Source of the DNA: Geomonas diazotrophica
GTDB taxonomy: Bacteria > Desulfobacterota > Desulfuromonadia > Geobacterales > Geobacteraceae
Assembly (NCBI RefSeq): GCF_018919385.1
Contig: NZ_JAHLMF010000008.1
Location: 62,001 to 126,000 of the forward strand
Reading direction: 5' to 3'
DNA length: 64,000 nucleotides
The notes beneath the pieces were generated by a model. It did not search any database, was not told where the DNA came from, and saw only the letters and a list, made by a program, of their open reading frames with translations. This document shows positions 9,109 through 17,430 of this stretch, piece after piece. The position numbers and the translations under genes are program-made. How positions within the stretch are numbered: position 1 is the first letter of the stretch; each line of letters begins with the position of its first letter.

Positions 9109-9810
9109 CTACATGACCTTGAACTCGGCAAGGGGATACACCGCCATCCCCGACAGATCAGGCTTGAGCGACGAGGCCTCGACCGGTGCGTTCAACTGCG
9201 GTTCGTCGAAGACGATGCGCACCTCGCCCCCGGCGGCGCTACGGATCTCGATCGTCTCGGGAAAGGGGACGCCGTCAAGGCTCCGATACCCCTGGTAGCT
9301 CGCCTGGTCGCCCGAAGGAGCCACCTTGCGCTCCAGCATCCCGATCTCGTCGTAGTGGTAGGAGGTACCGGCGATCTCCACCTTCTGCCGGAGCGGTCCT
9401 GGCAGCGGCAGGGGCGACGGGGCCATCACCCACTGGAACAGCTGCAGGCTCTTCAGGGCGCTCTGCTCCGGGAGTTCGGAGAGAAGCCCGGTGAAGGCGA
9501 CCTGCCTGGACGGAATGACGCAGGTGAAGCGGTCGCTCTCGCCGAAGGCCTCCAGCATGGTCTGCCCGAACGGTGAAAGGATGAGCAGATGGTACATGTC
9601 GGGGGCCTGGTAGACCAGGTAGCCGCGCCCGGCACTGCTGCGCTCGCCCGACGAGGCAGAGAGGCTCACCGAGGACTGCAGGGTGGTGACGCTGCGTCCC
9701 GGGACCAGTCCGGTGAGAGGTTGTTTCACGGCGGCGCAGCCGGAAAGGACGGCGGCGCAGACGATGATGAGGATCAGTCGGCTCAAGTGGAGACGGTTGT
9801 TTTCAGTCAC
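9109..9810 (-). CDS. LolA/LolB-like outer-membrane lipoprotein
   Basis: A 233-residue lipoprotein with a GTG start preceded by AGAGGT. The signal peptide ends in LSGC with Cys25 as lipidation site. The beta-rich body (GRGYLVYQAPDMYHLLILSP, then TSYHYDEIGMLERK and YRSLDGVPFPETIEI) resembles the half-barrel LolA/LolB lipoprotein-localisation fold. A LolB-like role in accepting lipoproteins or lipids at the outer membrane is inferred from this pattern and the lipobox. Sequence identity to classical LolB is not obvious, and no ispE or hemA neighbour is present. Confidence 0.7.
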   Translation of the reverse strand: MTENNRLHLSRLILIIVCAAVLSGCAAVKQPLTGLVPGRSVTTLQSSVSLSASSGERSSAGRGYLVYQAPDMYHLLILSPFGQTMLEAFGESDRFTCVIPSRQVAFTGLLSELPEQSALKSLQLFQWVMAPSPLPLPGPLRQKVEIAGTSYHYDEIGMLERKVAPSGDQASYQGYRSLDGVPFPETIEIRSAAGGEVRIVFDEPQLNAPVEASSLKPDLSGMAVYPLAEFKVM

Positions 9811-9842
9811 GGTAACCTCTGGTTGTGGTCGGTTGATTCGAG

Positions 9843-11087
9843 TCAGGGGGAGGGCTCGGCCTGCGCCATGTCATGGGCCACGAAGCGGCCGCAGACGAAA
9901 CAGAAGACGCCGGCCAGCACCATCACGAGCGGGGTGGACAAGAGAGCCGTCCTGAGCCCCCACTGGTCGGAAAACCACCCCAGGATGGACGGGGAGATGG
10001 CATCCCCGAGCGCATGGATGAAGAAGATGTTGACCGCGAAGGCCATGGCGCGCACGGCGGGATCGGTCACGTTGAGGATGACGGTGTTGAGTGGGCCGGT
10101 GTTGAGGAAGAGGAAGAACTCCGCCATGAAGATCGCCGCCATGCAGGAGGGGACGTCCTGCGCCATGATGGCCCAGGCGGCAAAGGGGGCTCCGATGAAA
10201 AAGCCCCAGCCCGACACCAGGAGGTACCCCTTGCTGCTCTTCTTCTGCCAGCGGTCGCCGAGCACCCCCCCGACCAGGGTGCCCATGATGCCGGCCACCA
10301 CGGTGACGGCGCCGAACATGAGGTTGGCCTTCTCCACGTTCAGGGCATGGGTGCGGAAGAGGAAGGTAGGGATCCACTGCGCCAGCCCGCCGATGGCGAA
10401 GGTCATGGCGGCCATGGCGAGCGTGTTGGTGACGAAGGAGCGGTTGTTAAAGAGCTGCAGGTACGCGGCAAACCCGTGCCCCCCCTCCCCCGCCTGATCC
10501 GTTTCGGTGATCCTGCGCTCGGGCGTGCGCAGGAACCAGAGCGGCACCGCTACCATGAGGCCGGGGAGACCGACCATGAGGAAGGCGGAGTGCCAGCCGA
10601 AACGCTGCCCGAGAACGCCCCCCAGAAGGTACCCGAGGGCGCTCCCCACCGGGATGGCGACGTAGAACCAGGAGAGGACGCTGCCGCGCTTCTCCTTCTC
10701 GAAGAAGTCCGCGATCAGTCCGGGCGAGACGGTCCCGAAGCTCGCCTCACCCACCCCGACGGTGGCGCGGGCGGCGAGCAGGGTGCGGTAGCCGGGCGCG
10801 AAGCCGGCCAGGATGGTCGCGAAGCTCCAGATGACCACGCCGGTGGAGGCGAGCTTGACCCGGTCCCAGTGGTCGCCGAGCCAGCCGAACACTGGGGCGA
10901 TCACCATGTAGCTCACCATGAAGGCGCTCCCGAGAAGGCCGAGCTCCGTGTCGGTTATGGAGAGGTCCGCCTTGATCAGCGGGAAGACGGCGAACAGCAC
11001 CTGCCGGTCGATGTAGTTGAGCAGGTTAACCGCCAAAAGCAGCCCCAGGGCGTAGCGGCGGTAAGCCAGGGAAATCGGTTCCTTCAT
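9843..11087 (-). CDS. Major facilitator superfamily transporter (spinster-like)
   Basis: A 414-residue twelve-helix MFS permease. The start at 11087 is chosen because AAGGAG lies 8 bases upstream. The GTG at 11096 would sit directly on that site. The N-terminal block LLLAVNLLNYIDRQVLFAV and the loop GWLGDHWDRVKLAS carry the MFS motif A pattern between helices 2 and 3. The YIDRQ signature is typical of the spinster/ExuT-like groups. The substrate is unknown. It lies directly downstream of the fused acyl-CoA synthetase/acyltransferase gene (25-base gap), suggesting a link to lipids or organic acids. Confidence 0.88.
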   Translation of the reverse strand: MKEPISLAYRRYALGLLLAVNLLNYIDRQVLFAVFPLIKADLSITDTELGLLGSAFMVSYMVIAPVFGWLGDHWDRVKLASTGVVIWSFATILAGFAPGYRTLLAARATVGVGEASFGTVSPGLIADFFEKEKRGSVLSWFYVAIPVGSALGYLLGGVLGQRFGWHSAFLMVGLPGLMVAVPLWFLRTPERRITETDQAGEGGHGFAAYLQLFNNRSFVTNTLAMAAMTFAIGGLAQWIPTFLFRTHALNVEKANLMFGAVTVVAGIMGTLVGGVLGDRWQKKSSKGYLLVSGWGFFIGAPFAAWAIMAQDVPSCMAAIFMAEFFLFLNTGPLNTVILNVTDPAVRAMAFAVNIFFIHALGDAISPSILGWFSDQWGLRTALLSTPLVMVLAGVFCFVCGRFVAHDMAQAEPSP

Positions 11088-11112
11088 CCGACACACTCCT
11101 TCATCGCAACGA

Positions 11113-13593
11113 TCATTGAATTTCAGCCACCGCGGCCTGCGCCCTGGCCACGATCTCTGCGGGCTCCTCGAACCGGAACCGCAGAGGCTTCCCGAAGCTG
11201 ACCGTCACCGTGCCGCGCTTGGGAATGCCGGTCTTTTGGGGCGGGAGGATCTTGTCGGTCCCGACGATCTTCACCGGCACGATGGGAATCTCAAGCTCCT
11301 TGGCAATGATGCCAAGGCCGAGCTGAAAGTCCTGCATGCTGCCGTCGTGCGAGTGCCCCCCCTCGGGGAAGATCAGGGTGTTCTGACCCCGGTCGGTGAG
11401 TTTCCCCATGTATTTCACGGCTGCGGAGAAGCCGCTGGTCTGCGGCAGCGGGAACAGGTTCAGAAACAGGGTCCCGTATTGGTAGGTTGCAAGCCGCCAG
11501 AGACGTTCCAGCCCGTGGTAGTCGCCGAAGAAGAATTCCTCCCAGGCGGCGGTCGCGGTGCGGTAGCGGACCTCCCTGGGGAGCGCGAACATCAGGGAAG
11601 GCTGGTCGAAGTACCCGAGGTGGTTGGCGACGAAGACCACCGGCCCCTGCAGGTGCTCTACGTTCTCGCGCCCGCGCACCTCGAGCCGCACGAAGAGGCG
11701 GAACAGGGGGTAGTTCAAGAGCGCGTCCCCCAGCATGCGCAGCGCGCGTACCGGCGCCGTGTTGGTCCAGAAGCGGTAATGGCCGCGCCGGTGCCCCTTC
11801 TCGCGCCGGGCGATGATGCGGCGCACCTCGGAAACCCTGGTCTGCGGCCCGATCTGCGAGTCCTCGATATCGAGCCTGAACTCCTGCTCAAGGTAATTGA
11901 CCAGCTCCAGGCGGGCGATGGAGGTGAGTCCCAGGTCCGCAACCAGCAGGGAGTCCTCCCTGATCTCGCCCGCGTCGGTGCCGGTCACCTTGGACAGGAG
12001 GTTCACCAGGTGATCCTGGCTCGCGCCGGCGCCACCAGCGGCGGCACCCTGTTTCACCTGCTCCTTGACCTGGAACTTCCTGATCTTCAGCGTGGTGGTC
12101 TTCGGGAACTCCGGCTCTGGCCAGATGGTGTAACCGGTGATCTGGTGCAGGGTGTCCAACTGGGCGTTGGCCCGGGCCAGGATCTCGTCGGGCTTCGCGC
12201 CGCTGTCGTCGAGCAGCAGGACCGCGTGCACCTCCTCTCCGGCACCGCGGTCCAGGCCGATGACGCAGGACTCCTTCACCCCGGCGACCTTGTTCAAGAC
12301 GGCCTCCAGCTCGTCGGGGTAGACGTTCACCCCGCTGCCGGTGACGATCAGTTCCTTCTCCCGCCCCTTGATGGTGAGCCAGCCGTCCGGCATGATCTCG
12401 CCCAGGTCGCCGGTCTTGAACCAGCCGTCCTCCGTGAAGGCGCCCCGGGTCGCCTCCTCGTTCTGGTAGTACCCCGGAAAGACGTTGTCTCCCCTGACCA
12501 CCACCTCCTTGCCGTCGAGCCTCAGCTCTACCCCGGGGAGCGGCGGCCCGACCGAGCCCGCCACCTGCTTCTCCACGGTGTTCACGCAGAGGACCGGCGA
12601 GCACTCGGAAAGGCCGTACCCCTCGAGCACGGTGAAGCCCATGGCATCCCAGAAGCGAAACACGTCCGGGTCGAGCGGCGCCCCCCCCGAGACGAAGACG
12701 GTGAAGTTGGCGCCGAACTTTTTCTGCACGGGGAAGAAGAGTTTCTTCCTGGCGGGCTTGGAGAGCCCCTCCCCAAGCTTCGCGAGCGAGGCGAATACGC
12801 CCGAGAGATGCTTCTCTGCGAGCTCGCGCTCGATGGTCGTCTTCAGAAGCTGCATCAGGCGCGGCACCGACATGATGACGTAGACGTCTTCCTCGCCGAG
12901 CGCCTCCATGATGGCGGAAGGCTTCAGGGTGCGCGGATAGATGACGGTGGCGCCGCGGTACAGCGGGGTGAAGAAGCCCCCCATCTGCTCGAACATGTGC
13001 GACAGCGGCAGCAGCGAGAGGAAGGAAAACTCCGGGGTGATGATGGGAACCTGCTGGTTGATCTGGACCATGTTGGCCACCAGGTTCTTGTGGGTCAGTA
13101 TCACCCCCTTGGGGTTCCCGGTGGTGCCCGAGGTGTAGATGAGCTGCGCGATGTCGTCGGGCGCGGGATGCACGACCTCGGCGTAAGGGGGGACGTCCTC
13201 CAGCAGGTACTTCAAGTCCTCGAGCAGCAGGGAATCCGGGACGTCGAGCCGCTCCGGCTTGAAGCGGCTTTGCAGCACCACCTTGGCCTGGGTCAGCTTC
13301 AGGATCGACTCCGCGCGACCGCGGTCGGACATGAAGTCGACCGGAACGGCGATGGCACCCCGCATGATGATGCCCCAGTAGGCGACACCCCACCAGGAGG
13401 AGTTCGGACCCCACAAAAGCACGCGATCCCCTGCAGCCACGCCGCGCCGCGCCAGCAGGCCCGCCATCTTCATGGAGAGCTCGGAGAGCTCGCCGTACGA
13501 GACCGCGAAGCGGCGCACCCCGGTACGGTTCACCAGGGCGGTATCATCCCCCCGCGGTGCAAAGCTATGAAAAAGATCTACCAGTGTCCGCAT
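11113..13593 (-). CDS. Fused acyl-CoA/ACP synthetase, acyl carrier domain and PlsC acyltransferase
   Basis: Trifunctional protein of 826 residues. The AMP-binding ligase domain covers about 1-490, with YTSGTTGNPKGV near residue 160, GYGLSECSP near 335 and GWFKTGD near 395. An acyl-carrier domain near 520-600 has the phosphopantetheine site DLGLTS. A C-terminal PlsC/LPLAT domain near 630-820 shows the HX4D motif in NHLGYFD and FPEGGHS. The order suggests fatty acid activation, loading on an in-cis carrier and transfer to lysophospholipid, resembling Aas with an added ACP. The start at 13593 is chosen for its GGGAG; the ATG at 13617 has none. An MFS gene follows. Confidence 0.9.
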   Translation of the reverse strand: MRTLVDLFHSFAPRGDDTALVNRTGVRRFAVSYGELSELSMKMAGLLARRGVAAGDRVLLWGPNSSWWGVAYWGIIMRGAIAVPVDFMSDRGRAESILKLTQAKVVLQSRFKPERLDVPDSLLLEDLKYLLEDVPPYAEVVHPAPDDIAQLIYTSGTTGNPKGVILTHKNLVANMVQINQQVPIITPEFSFLSLLPLSHMFEQMGGFFTPLYRGATVIYPRTLKPSAIMEALGEEDVYVIMSVPRLMQLLKTTIERELAEKHLSGVFASLAKLGEGLSKPARKKLFFPVQKKFGANFTVFVSGGAPLDPDVFRFWDAMGFTVLEGYGLSECSPVLCVNTVEKQVAGSVGPPLPGVELRLDGKEVVVRGDNVFPGYYQNEEATRGAFTEDGWFKTGDLGEIMPDGWLTIKGREKELIVTGSGVNVYPDELEAVLNKVAGVKESCVIGLDRGAGEEVHAVLLLDDSGAKPDEILARANAQLDTLHQITGYTIWPEPEFPKTTTLKIRKFQVKEQVKQGAAAGGAGASQDHLVNLLSKVTGTDAGEIREDSLLVADLGLTSIARLELVNYLEQEFRLDIEDSQIGPQTRVSEVRRIIARREKGHRRGHYRFWTNTAPVRALRMLGDALLNYPLFRLFVRLEVRGRENVEHLQGPVVFVANHLGYFDQPSLMFALPREVRYRTATAAWEEFFFGDYHGLERLWRLATYQYGTLFLNLFPLPQTSGFSAAVKYMGKLTDRGQNTLIFPEGGHSHDGSMQDFQLGLGIIAKELEIPIVPVKIVGTDKILPPQKTGIPKRGTVTVSFGKPLRFRFEEPAEIVARAQAAVAEIQ

Positions 13594-13965
13594 AGCTGAC
13601 TCCCGTAGGCGGCGCATGTCAGTTGCAGCTTAATGACGGTAACGTCAAAACTTGGAATGAAAAGAAAGACCGGGCGGCACCACCTACTGACACTACTTAC
13701 GTCCGCATCATCTTCCCAAGCAAGCATTGTCACACGTGCGCATCGCTTTGGCAACCATGCAACGGCAAAGTGCAATCAATCGCAACGTCGCGAGCAACTG
13801 CGACGGGGAGGCGAGTTTAACCGATGACGGGCGCAAAACCAATCCTAAAGAGAAGAAGGCGGTGCCGCTGTGCTGACGGTTAGTTGCTACCTTGACTGAA
13901 ATTCCTTGCGCCATAAAAAAAAGCCGCCCCGTAAGGAGCGGCTTTTTGCAGTGCGTATGGGATGA
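13594..13965. other. Intergenic region upstream of the fused synthetase gene
   Basis: It should hold the promoter of the minus-strand synthetase gene and, at its right edge, the mucR terminator. I see no clear sigma-70 pair and no coding sequence. The overlapping short open frames on both strands have no ribosome binding site. Confidence 0.4.
13915..13947 (-). terminator. Intrinsic terminator of mucR-like gene
   Basis: Near-complementary arms AAGCCGCCCC and GGAGCGGCTT are joined by GTAA. An A run on the left gives the U tract for the minus strand. A T run on the right would also allow termination of plus-strand transcripts. Confidence 0.8.
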
Positions 13966-14484
13966 TCAGGCCACCTTTGCCTTGGCGCTTTCCTTGGGGG
14001 CCTTGGCGCCCTTGGTCACCTTGGCGGGCTTTGCGCCCTTGGCGGGGACGGCCTTCTTCGCCTCTATGTTGGCCATACGCACCCCGCGCGCCTTGGCGAG
14101 ATTATCGGCCAGCCCGCGGTCGAGAGCCATTTTCCTGCGAGCCTCGGAATAGTTCTTGGCCGCCAGCGGCTGCTTGCCCGGGATGCCGAACTGCTTCTTG
14201 TACTCGCCCGGCTTCATGCCGTGCGCGGTGTTCAGGTGACGCGCCAGCGTCTTGAAGCCTCCTTTGCCGCACAGCATGCAGACGACCTCGCCTTTCTTGA
14301 AAGCTTCTTTTACTGTCAAGGAAGCCTTGGGTTCCTCTACACCCTCGACAGGTTCGCCTGCTTCAAGGTTTTTGAGGGCGCTGTGCACTTTGCTGATTTC
14401 GAATATAAGCTGATCAGAAGTCATCGGAGTGCTAGACGCATGTGACGCTACGATCTGAGCCGCGATCTCTACCAAAGTTGCCAT
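13966..14484 (-). CDS. MucR/Ros family zinc-finger transcriptional regulator
   Basis: A 172-residue DNA-binding protein. The central ROS/MUCR domain (about residues 55-130) holds a Cys2His2 finger, CMLC through RHLNTAH, followed by the family-typical GMKPGEYKKQFGIP. The C-terminal third is a low-complexity Lys/Ala/Pro tail with AKGAKPAK-like repeats, which may act as a nonspecific DNA clamp. GGAGGG precedes the ATG. MucR proteins act as H-NS-like silencers or global regulators of surface polysaccharide and motility genes. The target here is unknown. It is a single-gene unit with its own terminator. Confidence 0.9.
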   Translation of the reverse strand: MATLVEIAAQIVASHASSTPMTSDQLIFEISKVHSALKNLEAGEPVEGVEEPKASLTVKEAFKKGEVVCMLCGKGGFKTLARHLNTAHGMKPGEYKKQFGIPGKQPLAAKNYSEARRKMALDRGLADNLAKARGVRMANIEAKKAVPAKGAKPAKVTKGAKAPKESAKAKVA

Positions 14485-14605
14485 TGATTATCCCTCCATT
14501 GATCATTATCTGCTTGGCAATATAGTGGCAGGTTTCCATGCATTGTCAAATCAACAAAATAAACTTTTTCTTTGTGTCAGCCGGCATAGCAAGACAGGAG
14601 GATCA

Positions 14606-14683
14606 ATGAAAGGGAACGCGCCTGCAGGTTCTCAGTATCGCAAAAAGTGGAACGGACAGAATGTTCGATCACCTGCCGTATGA
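14606..14683 (+). CDS. Possible 25-residue small protein
   Basis: A short open frame starts with ATG five bases after a perfect AGGAGG and ends with TGA at 14681-14683. The peptide is basic (MKGNAPAGSQYRKKWNG, then QNVRSPAV). It lies in the gap between mucR and the SAM riboswitch. The only support is the strong Shine-Dalgarno sequence, so this is a candidate and could be chance. Confidence 0.3.
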   Translation: MKGNAPAGSQYRKKWNGQNVRSPAV

Positions 14684-14859
14684 AAGAGAATGAGCGAGTT
14701 GCCGCCAACCAGATACAGAACGAAGCCCCAATATACCATCGGCGCCCCCTTTCAGCTCGTAGTGCAGTGCGCGACGGCGCGGGGCAACACGACCAGCGCG
14801 GTAGGGAAAGGATTTGCCGGAAATAACTTTTATTTTAGTCAAGAAGTCGAGTTTTCCGG

Positions 14860-14888
14860 TTGACAAAAGCGCACCGTCTCAGTATTAC
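14860..14888 (+). promoter_or_regulatory. Promoter of the SAM riboswitch and methionine operon
   Basis: TTGACA at 14860-14865 and TATTAC at 14883-14888 are separated by 17 bases. They lie about 45 bases before the riboswitch P1 helix. Confidence 0.65.
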
Positions 14889-14933
14889 TAAAGACGCTGG
14901 TTAAAGCGGCACCCTTTACAACCGAATAGCATT

Positions 14934-15040
14934 ACTTATCTAGAGCGATCGAGGGACTGGCCCTGTGACGTCGCGGCAACCTCCCCACGGGGGGAAGGTG
15001 CCAAATCCTGCGGAACGGAAACGTTCCGAAAGATAAGGAA
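14934..15040 (+). ncRNA. SAM-I (S-box) riboswitch
   Basis: An S-adenosylmethionine aptamer that should switch off the downstream methionine genes when SAM is abundant. The P1 helix pairs CTTATCT (14935-14941) with AGATAAG (15031-15037). The conserved core reads AGGGACTGGCCC, GGCAACC, GGTGCCAAATCC and finally CCGAAAGATAAG, in the correct S-box order. An intrinsic terminator at 15063-15095 lies between the aptamer and the first ribosome binding site. This is the usual transcription-attenuation layout of the class. Confidence 0.95.
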
Positions 15041-15062
15041 GTGCGGACCAAGCCATTAGATG

Positions 15063-15095
15063 AGTCCCCTTCCGACCCCGGAAGGGGACTTTTCC
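15063..15095 (+). terminator. Riboswitch-controlled terminator
   Basis: Arms AGTCCCCTTCC and GGAAGGGGACT form a strong hairpin followed by TTTTCC. It ends just before the GGAGG of the first methionine gene, so it acts as the expression platform of the SAM-I aptamer. Confidence 0.88.
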
Positions 15096-15109
15096 ATTTG
15101 GAGGCTACG

Positions 15110-16255
15110 ATGAACATCGCAACCACTGCAGCACAGATAGGCCTGGAACGGGAGAGCCGGACCGGCGCGGTCACCGTCCCCATCTACCAGACCGCCACCT
15201 TCCGCCACCCCGGCCTCGGCCGGAGCACCGGGTACGACTACAGCCGCTCCGGCAACCCGACCCGGCAGGCCCTCGAGGAAGGGATCGCCAGGCTCGAAGG
15301 CGCCAGCCGCGGCTTCGCCTACGCCTCCGGGATGGCCGCCATCACGAGTCTCATGTTCCTGTTTAAACAGGGAGACCACCTGATCGTCACCGAAGACCTC
15401 TACGGCGGCAGCTACCGGCTGTTCGAGAAGCTGTTCCAGCAGTTCGGCCTGAGCTTCAGCTACGTCGACACAAGCGACGTGGAGCTGGTGCGCCAGGCGG
15501 TCCGCCCCAACACCCGCGCCCTGTTCGTGGAATCCCTCACCAACCCGCTCCTGAAGGTGGCCGACGTGCGGCAGCTGGCCGGCCTTTGCAAGGAAAACGA
15601 CATGCTCTGCATCGTCGACAACACCTTCCTCACGCCGTACTTGCTGCGCTGCCTGGACCTCGGGGCCGACATCACCGTCTACTCGGGGAGCAAGTACCTT
15701 GCCGGGCACAACGACGTGGTCTGCGGCGTGGTTGCGGTGAAGGACGCGGCTCTCGCGGAAAAGGTGTACTTCCACCAAAACGGTGCCGGCGCCGTGCTGG
15801 GTCCCCAGGATTCGTGGCTTACCATCCGCGGCATCAAGACGCTCACCATACGCATGGAGCGTCAGCAGGAGAACGCCCTGGCGCTGGCCCGGTGGCTGGA
15901 GCGACACCCCCAGGTTGGCAAGGTCTACTACCCCGGGCTTCCCGACCACCCGGGACACGAGCTGATGAAGAGCCAGTGCGGGGGCTTCGGCGCCATGATC
16001 GCCTTCGAGGTGACCGAACCGGCTCTGGTGAACCGGCTCCTGATGAAGACGGAGCTCATCTCCTTCGCCGAGAGTCTCGGCGGGGTCGAGAGCCTGATCA
16101 CCTTCCCCCAGGTGCAGACCCACGCGGACATAGAGCCCGAGAAACTGCAACGACTCGGCATCAACCACCTGCTGCTGCGTCTGTCGGTTGGAATCGAAGA
16201 CAAGGACGACCTGATCGCCGACCTGGCGCAGGCATTCGAAGGAGAGCACGCATGA
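15110..16255 (+). CDS. metB: Cystathionine gamma-synthase-like PLP enzyme
   Basis: A 381-residue cytosolic enzyme of the Cys/Met-metabolism PLP family. It probably condenses an activated homoserine with cysteine (cystathionine gamma-synthase) or with sulfide. PLP-binding features are YDYSRSGNPTR, the SGMAA phosphate-contact region, VDNTFLTPY, and the Schiff-base lysine in YSGSKYLAGHND near residue 200. The ATG at 15110 has GGAGG 6 bases upstream and lies past the riboswitch terminator. Its stop overlaps the start of the second family member (ATGA). Control by SAM supports a methionine-synthesis role. The exact acyl donor cannot be read from the sequence. Confidence 0.88.
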   Translation: MNIATTAAQIGLERESRTGAVTVPIYQTATFRHPGLGRSTGYDYSRSGNPTRQALEEGIARLEGASRGFAYASGMAAITSLMFLFKQGDHLIVTEDLYGGSYRLFEKLFQQFGLSFSYVDTSDVELVRQAVRPNTRALFVESLTNPLLKVADVRQLAGLCKENDMLCIVDNTFLTPYLLRCLDLGADITVYSGSKYLAGHNDVVCGVVAVKDAALAEKVYFHQNGAGAVLGPQDSWLTIRGIKTLTIRMERQQENALALARWLERHPQVGKVYYPGLPDHPGHELMKSQCGGFGAMIAFEVTEPALVNRLLMKTELISFAESLGGVESLITFPQVQTHADIEPEKLQRLGINHLLLRLSVGIEDKDDLIADLAQAFEGEHA

Positions 16256-17388
16256 AATTCGCCACCGAACTGATCCACGGCGTCGACCCGATCGATCCCG
16301 AGCACGGCTCCGTCAGCCACCCCATCTACCTGTCCTCGACCTTCGCGCAGCGCTCCGTAGACAGCTTCGGCCGCTACGACTACGCCCGTTCCGGCAACCC
16401 GACCCGCGAGGCGCTCGAGGAGGCGATGGCCGGGCTGGAAAAAGGAGCCGTCGGCCTCGCCTTCGCTTCGGGGATCGCGGCCACCGCCTCGACCCTGCTC
16501 CTGTTCAAGCCGGGCGATCACCTGGTGGTGTGCGAGGACGTTTACGGCGGCACCTTCCGGCTCCTCACCACCCTGTTCAAGGGGTGGGGGCTGGAGGCGA
16601 CCTTCGTCGACGCCACCGACGTTGCCGCCATCGCCGCGGCGATCCGGCCCGAGACAAAGGCGCTCTACCTGGAGACCCCGTCCAACCCGCTCATCAAGAT
16701 CACCGATCTCCCCGCCGCGGTCGCCCTCGCCAAGGAGAACGGCATCCTCACCATCGTGGACAACACCTTCATGACCCCGTACCTGCAGCGGCCGCTGGAA
16801 CTTGGGTGCGACATCGTGGTCCACAGCGGCACCAAGTTTTTAAACGGACACTCCGACGTGATCTGCGGCTTCGCCGTCGCCAGGGATCAGGAACTGGGGC
16901 AGAGGCTGCGCTTCATCCAGAACGCCTTCGGCGCCGTGCTCGGGCCGCAGGATTGCTGGCTGGTGCTGCGCGGCCTGAAAACCCTCAAGGTCCGCATGGA
17001 GGAACACCAGGCAAGTGCCCGGAAAATAGTGGCCTGGCTCTGCGGGCAGAAACAGGTGCGGCGGGTCTACTACCCCGGACTTCCCGACCACCCCGGCCAC
17101 GAGATCCACAACCGCCAGGCAAGCGGCCCGGGGGGCGTGCTCTCCTTCGAGCTCGAGAACTACGACGTCACCAAGCGGCTCTTGGAAGGGGTGAAGCTTG
17201 CCGCCTTCGCGGTCAGCCTGGGGGGCGTCGAGAGCATCCTCTCCTACCCCGCCAAGATGTCCCATGCGGCGATGCCCCCGGCCGAGCGCGAGACGCGCGG
17301 CATCAAGGATACCCTGGTCCGTCTCTCGGTGGGGCTCGAGGACCCGGACGACCTCATCGCCGACATGGCGCGGTTTCTCAACGTTTAG
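16252..17388 (+). CDS. Cystathionine beta/gamma-lyase-like PLP enzyme
   Basis: A 378-residue paralogue of the preceding gene, translationally coupled through a 4-base overlap. It shares YDYARSGNPTR, SGIAAT, VDNTFMTPY and the PLP lysine in HSGTKFLNGHSD. In this riboswitch-controlled pair the natural reading is a synthase plus a lyase: cystathionine formation, then beta-cleavage to homocysteine. Gamma-lyase activity, giving reverse flow to cysteine, is the alternative. Family members are hard to tell apart by sequence alone. The tandem palindromic repeat array starts about 45 bases after the stop codon. Confidence 0.85.
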   Translation: MKFATELIHGVDPIDPEHGSVSHPIYLSSTFAQRSVDSFGRYDYARSGNPTREALEEAMAGLEKGAVGLAFASGIAATASTLLLFKPGDHLVVCEDVYGGTFRLLTTLFKGWGLEATFVDATDVAAIAAAIRPETKALYLETPSNPLIKITDLPAAVALAKENGILTIVDNTFMTPYLQRPLELGCDIVVHSGTKFLNGHSDVICGFAVARDQELGQRLRFIQNAFGAVLGPQDCWLVLRGLKTLKVRMEEHQASARKIVAWLCGQKQVRRVYYPGLPDHPGHEIHNRQASGPGGVLSFELENYDVTKRLLEGVKLAAFAVSLGGVESILSYPAKMSHAAMPPAERETRGIKDTLVRLSVGLEDPDDLIADMARFLNV

Positions 17389-17430
17389 GGGCGTATGTGC
17401 ACAGCCTGCCCACCCGTTGACTGCACCTCT

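Noticed and set aside
11116-13599. An 827-codon open frame on the plus strand
   Set aside because: It is the antisense shadow of the ligase/ACP/acyltransferase gene. High GC at third positions keeps the opposite frame open. It shows no domain, and its amino-acid composition (His, Gly, Arg, Asp rich) is typical of such shadows.
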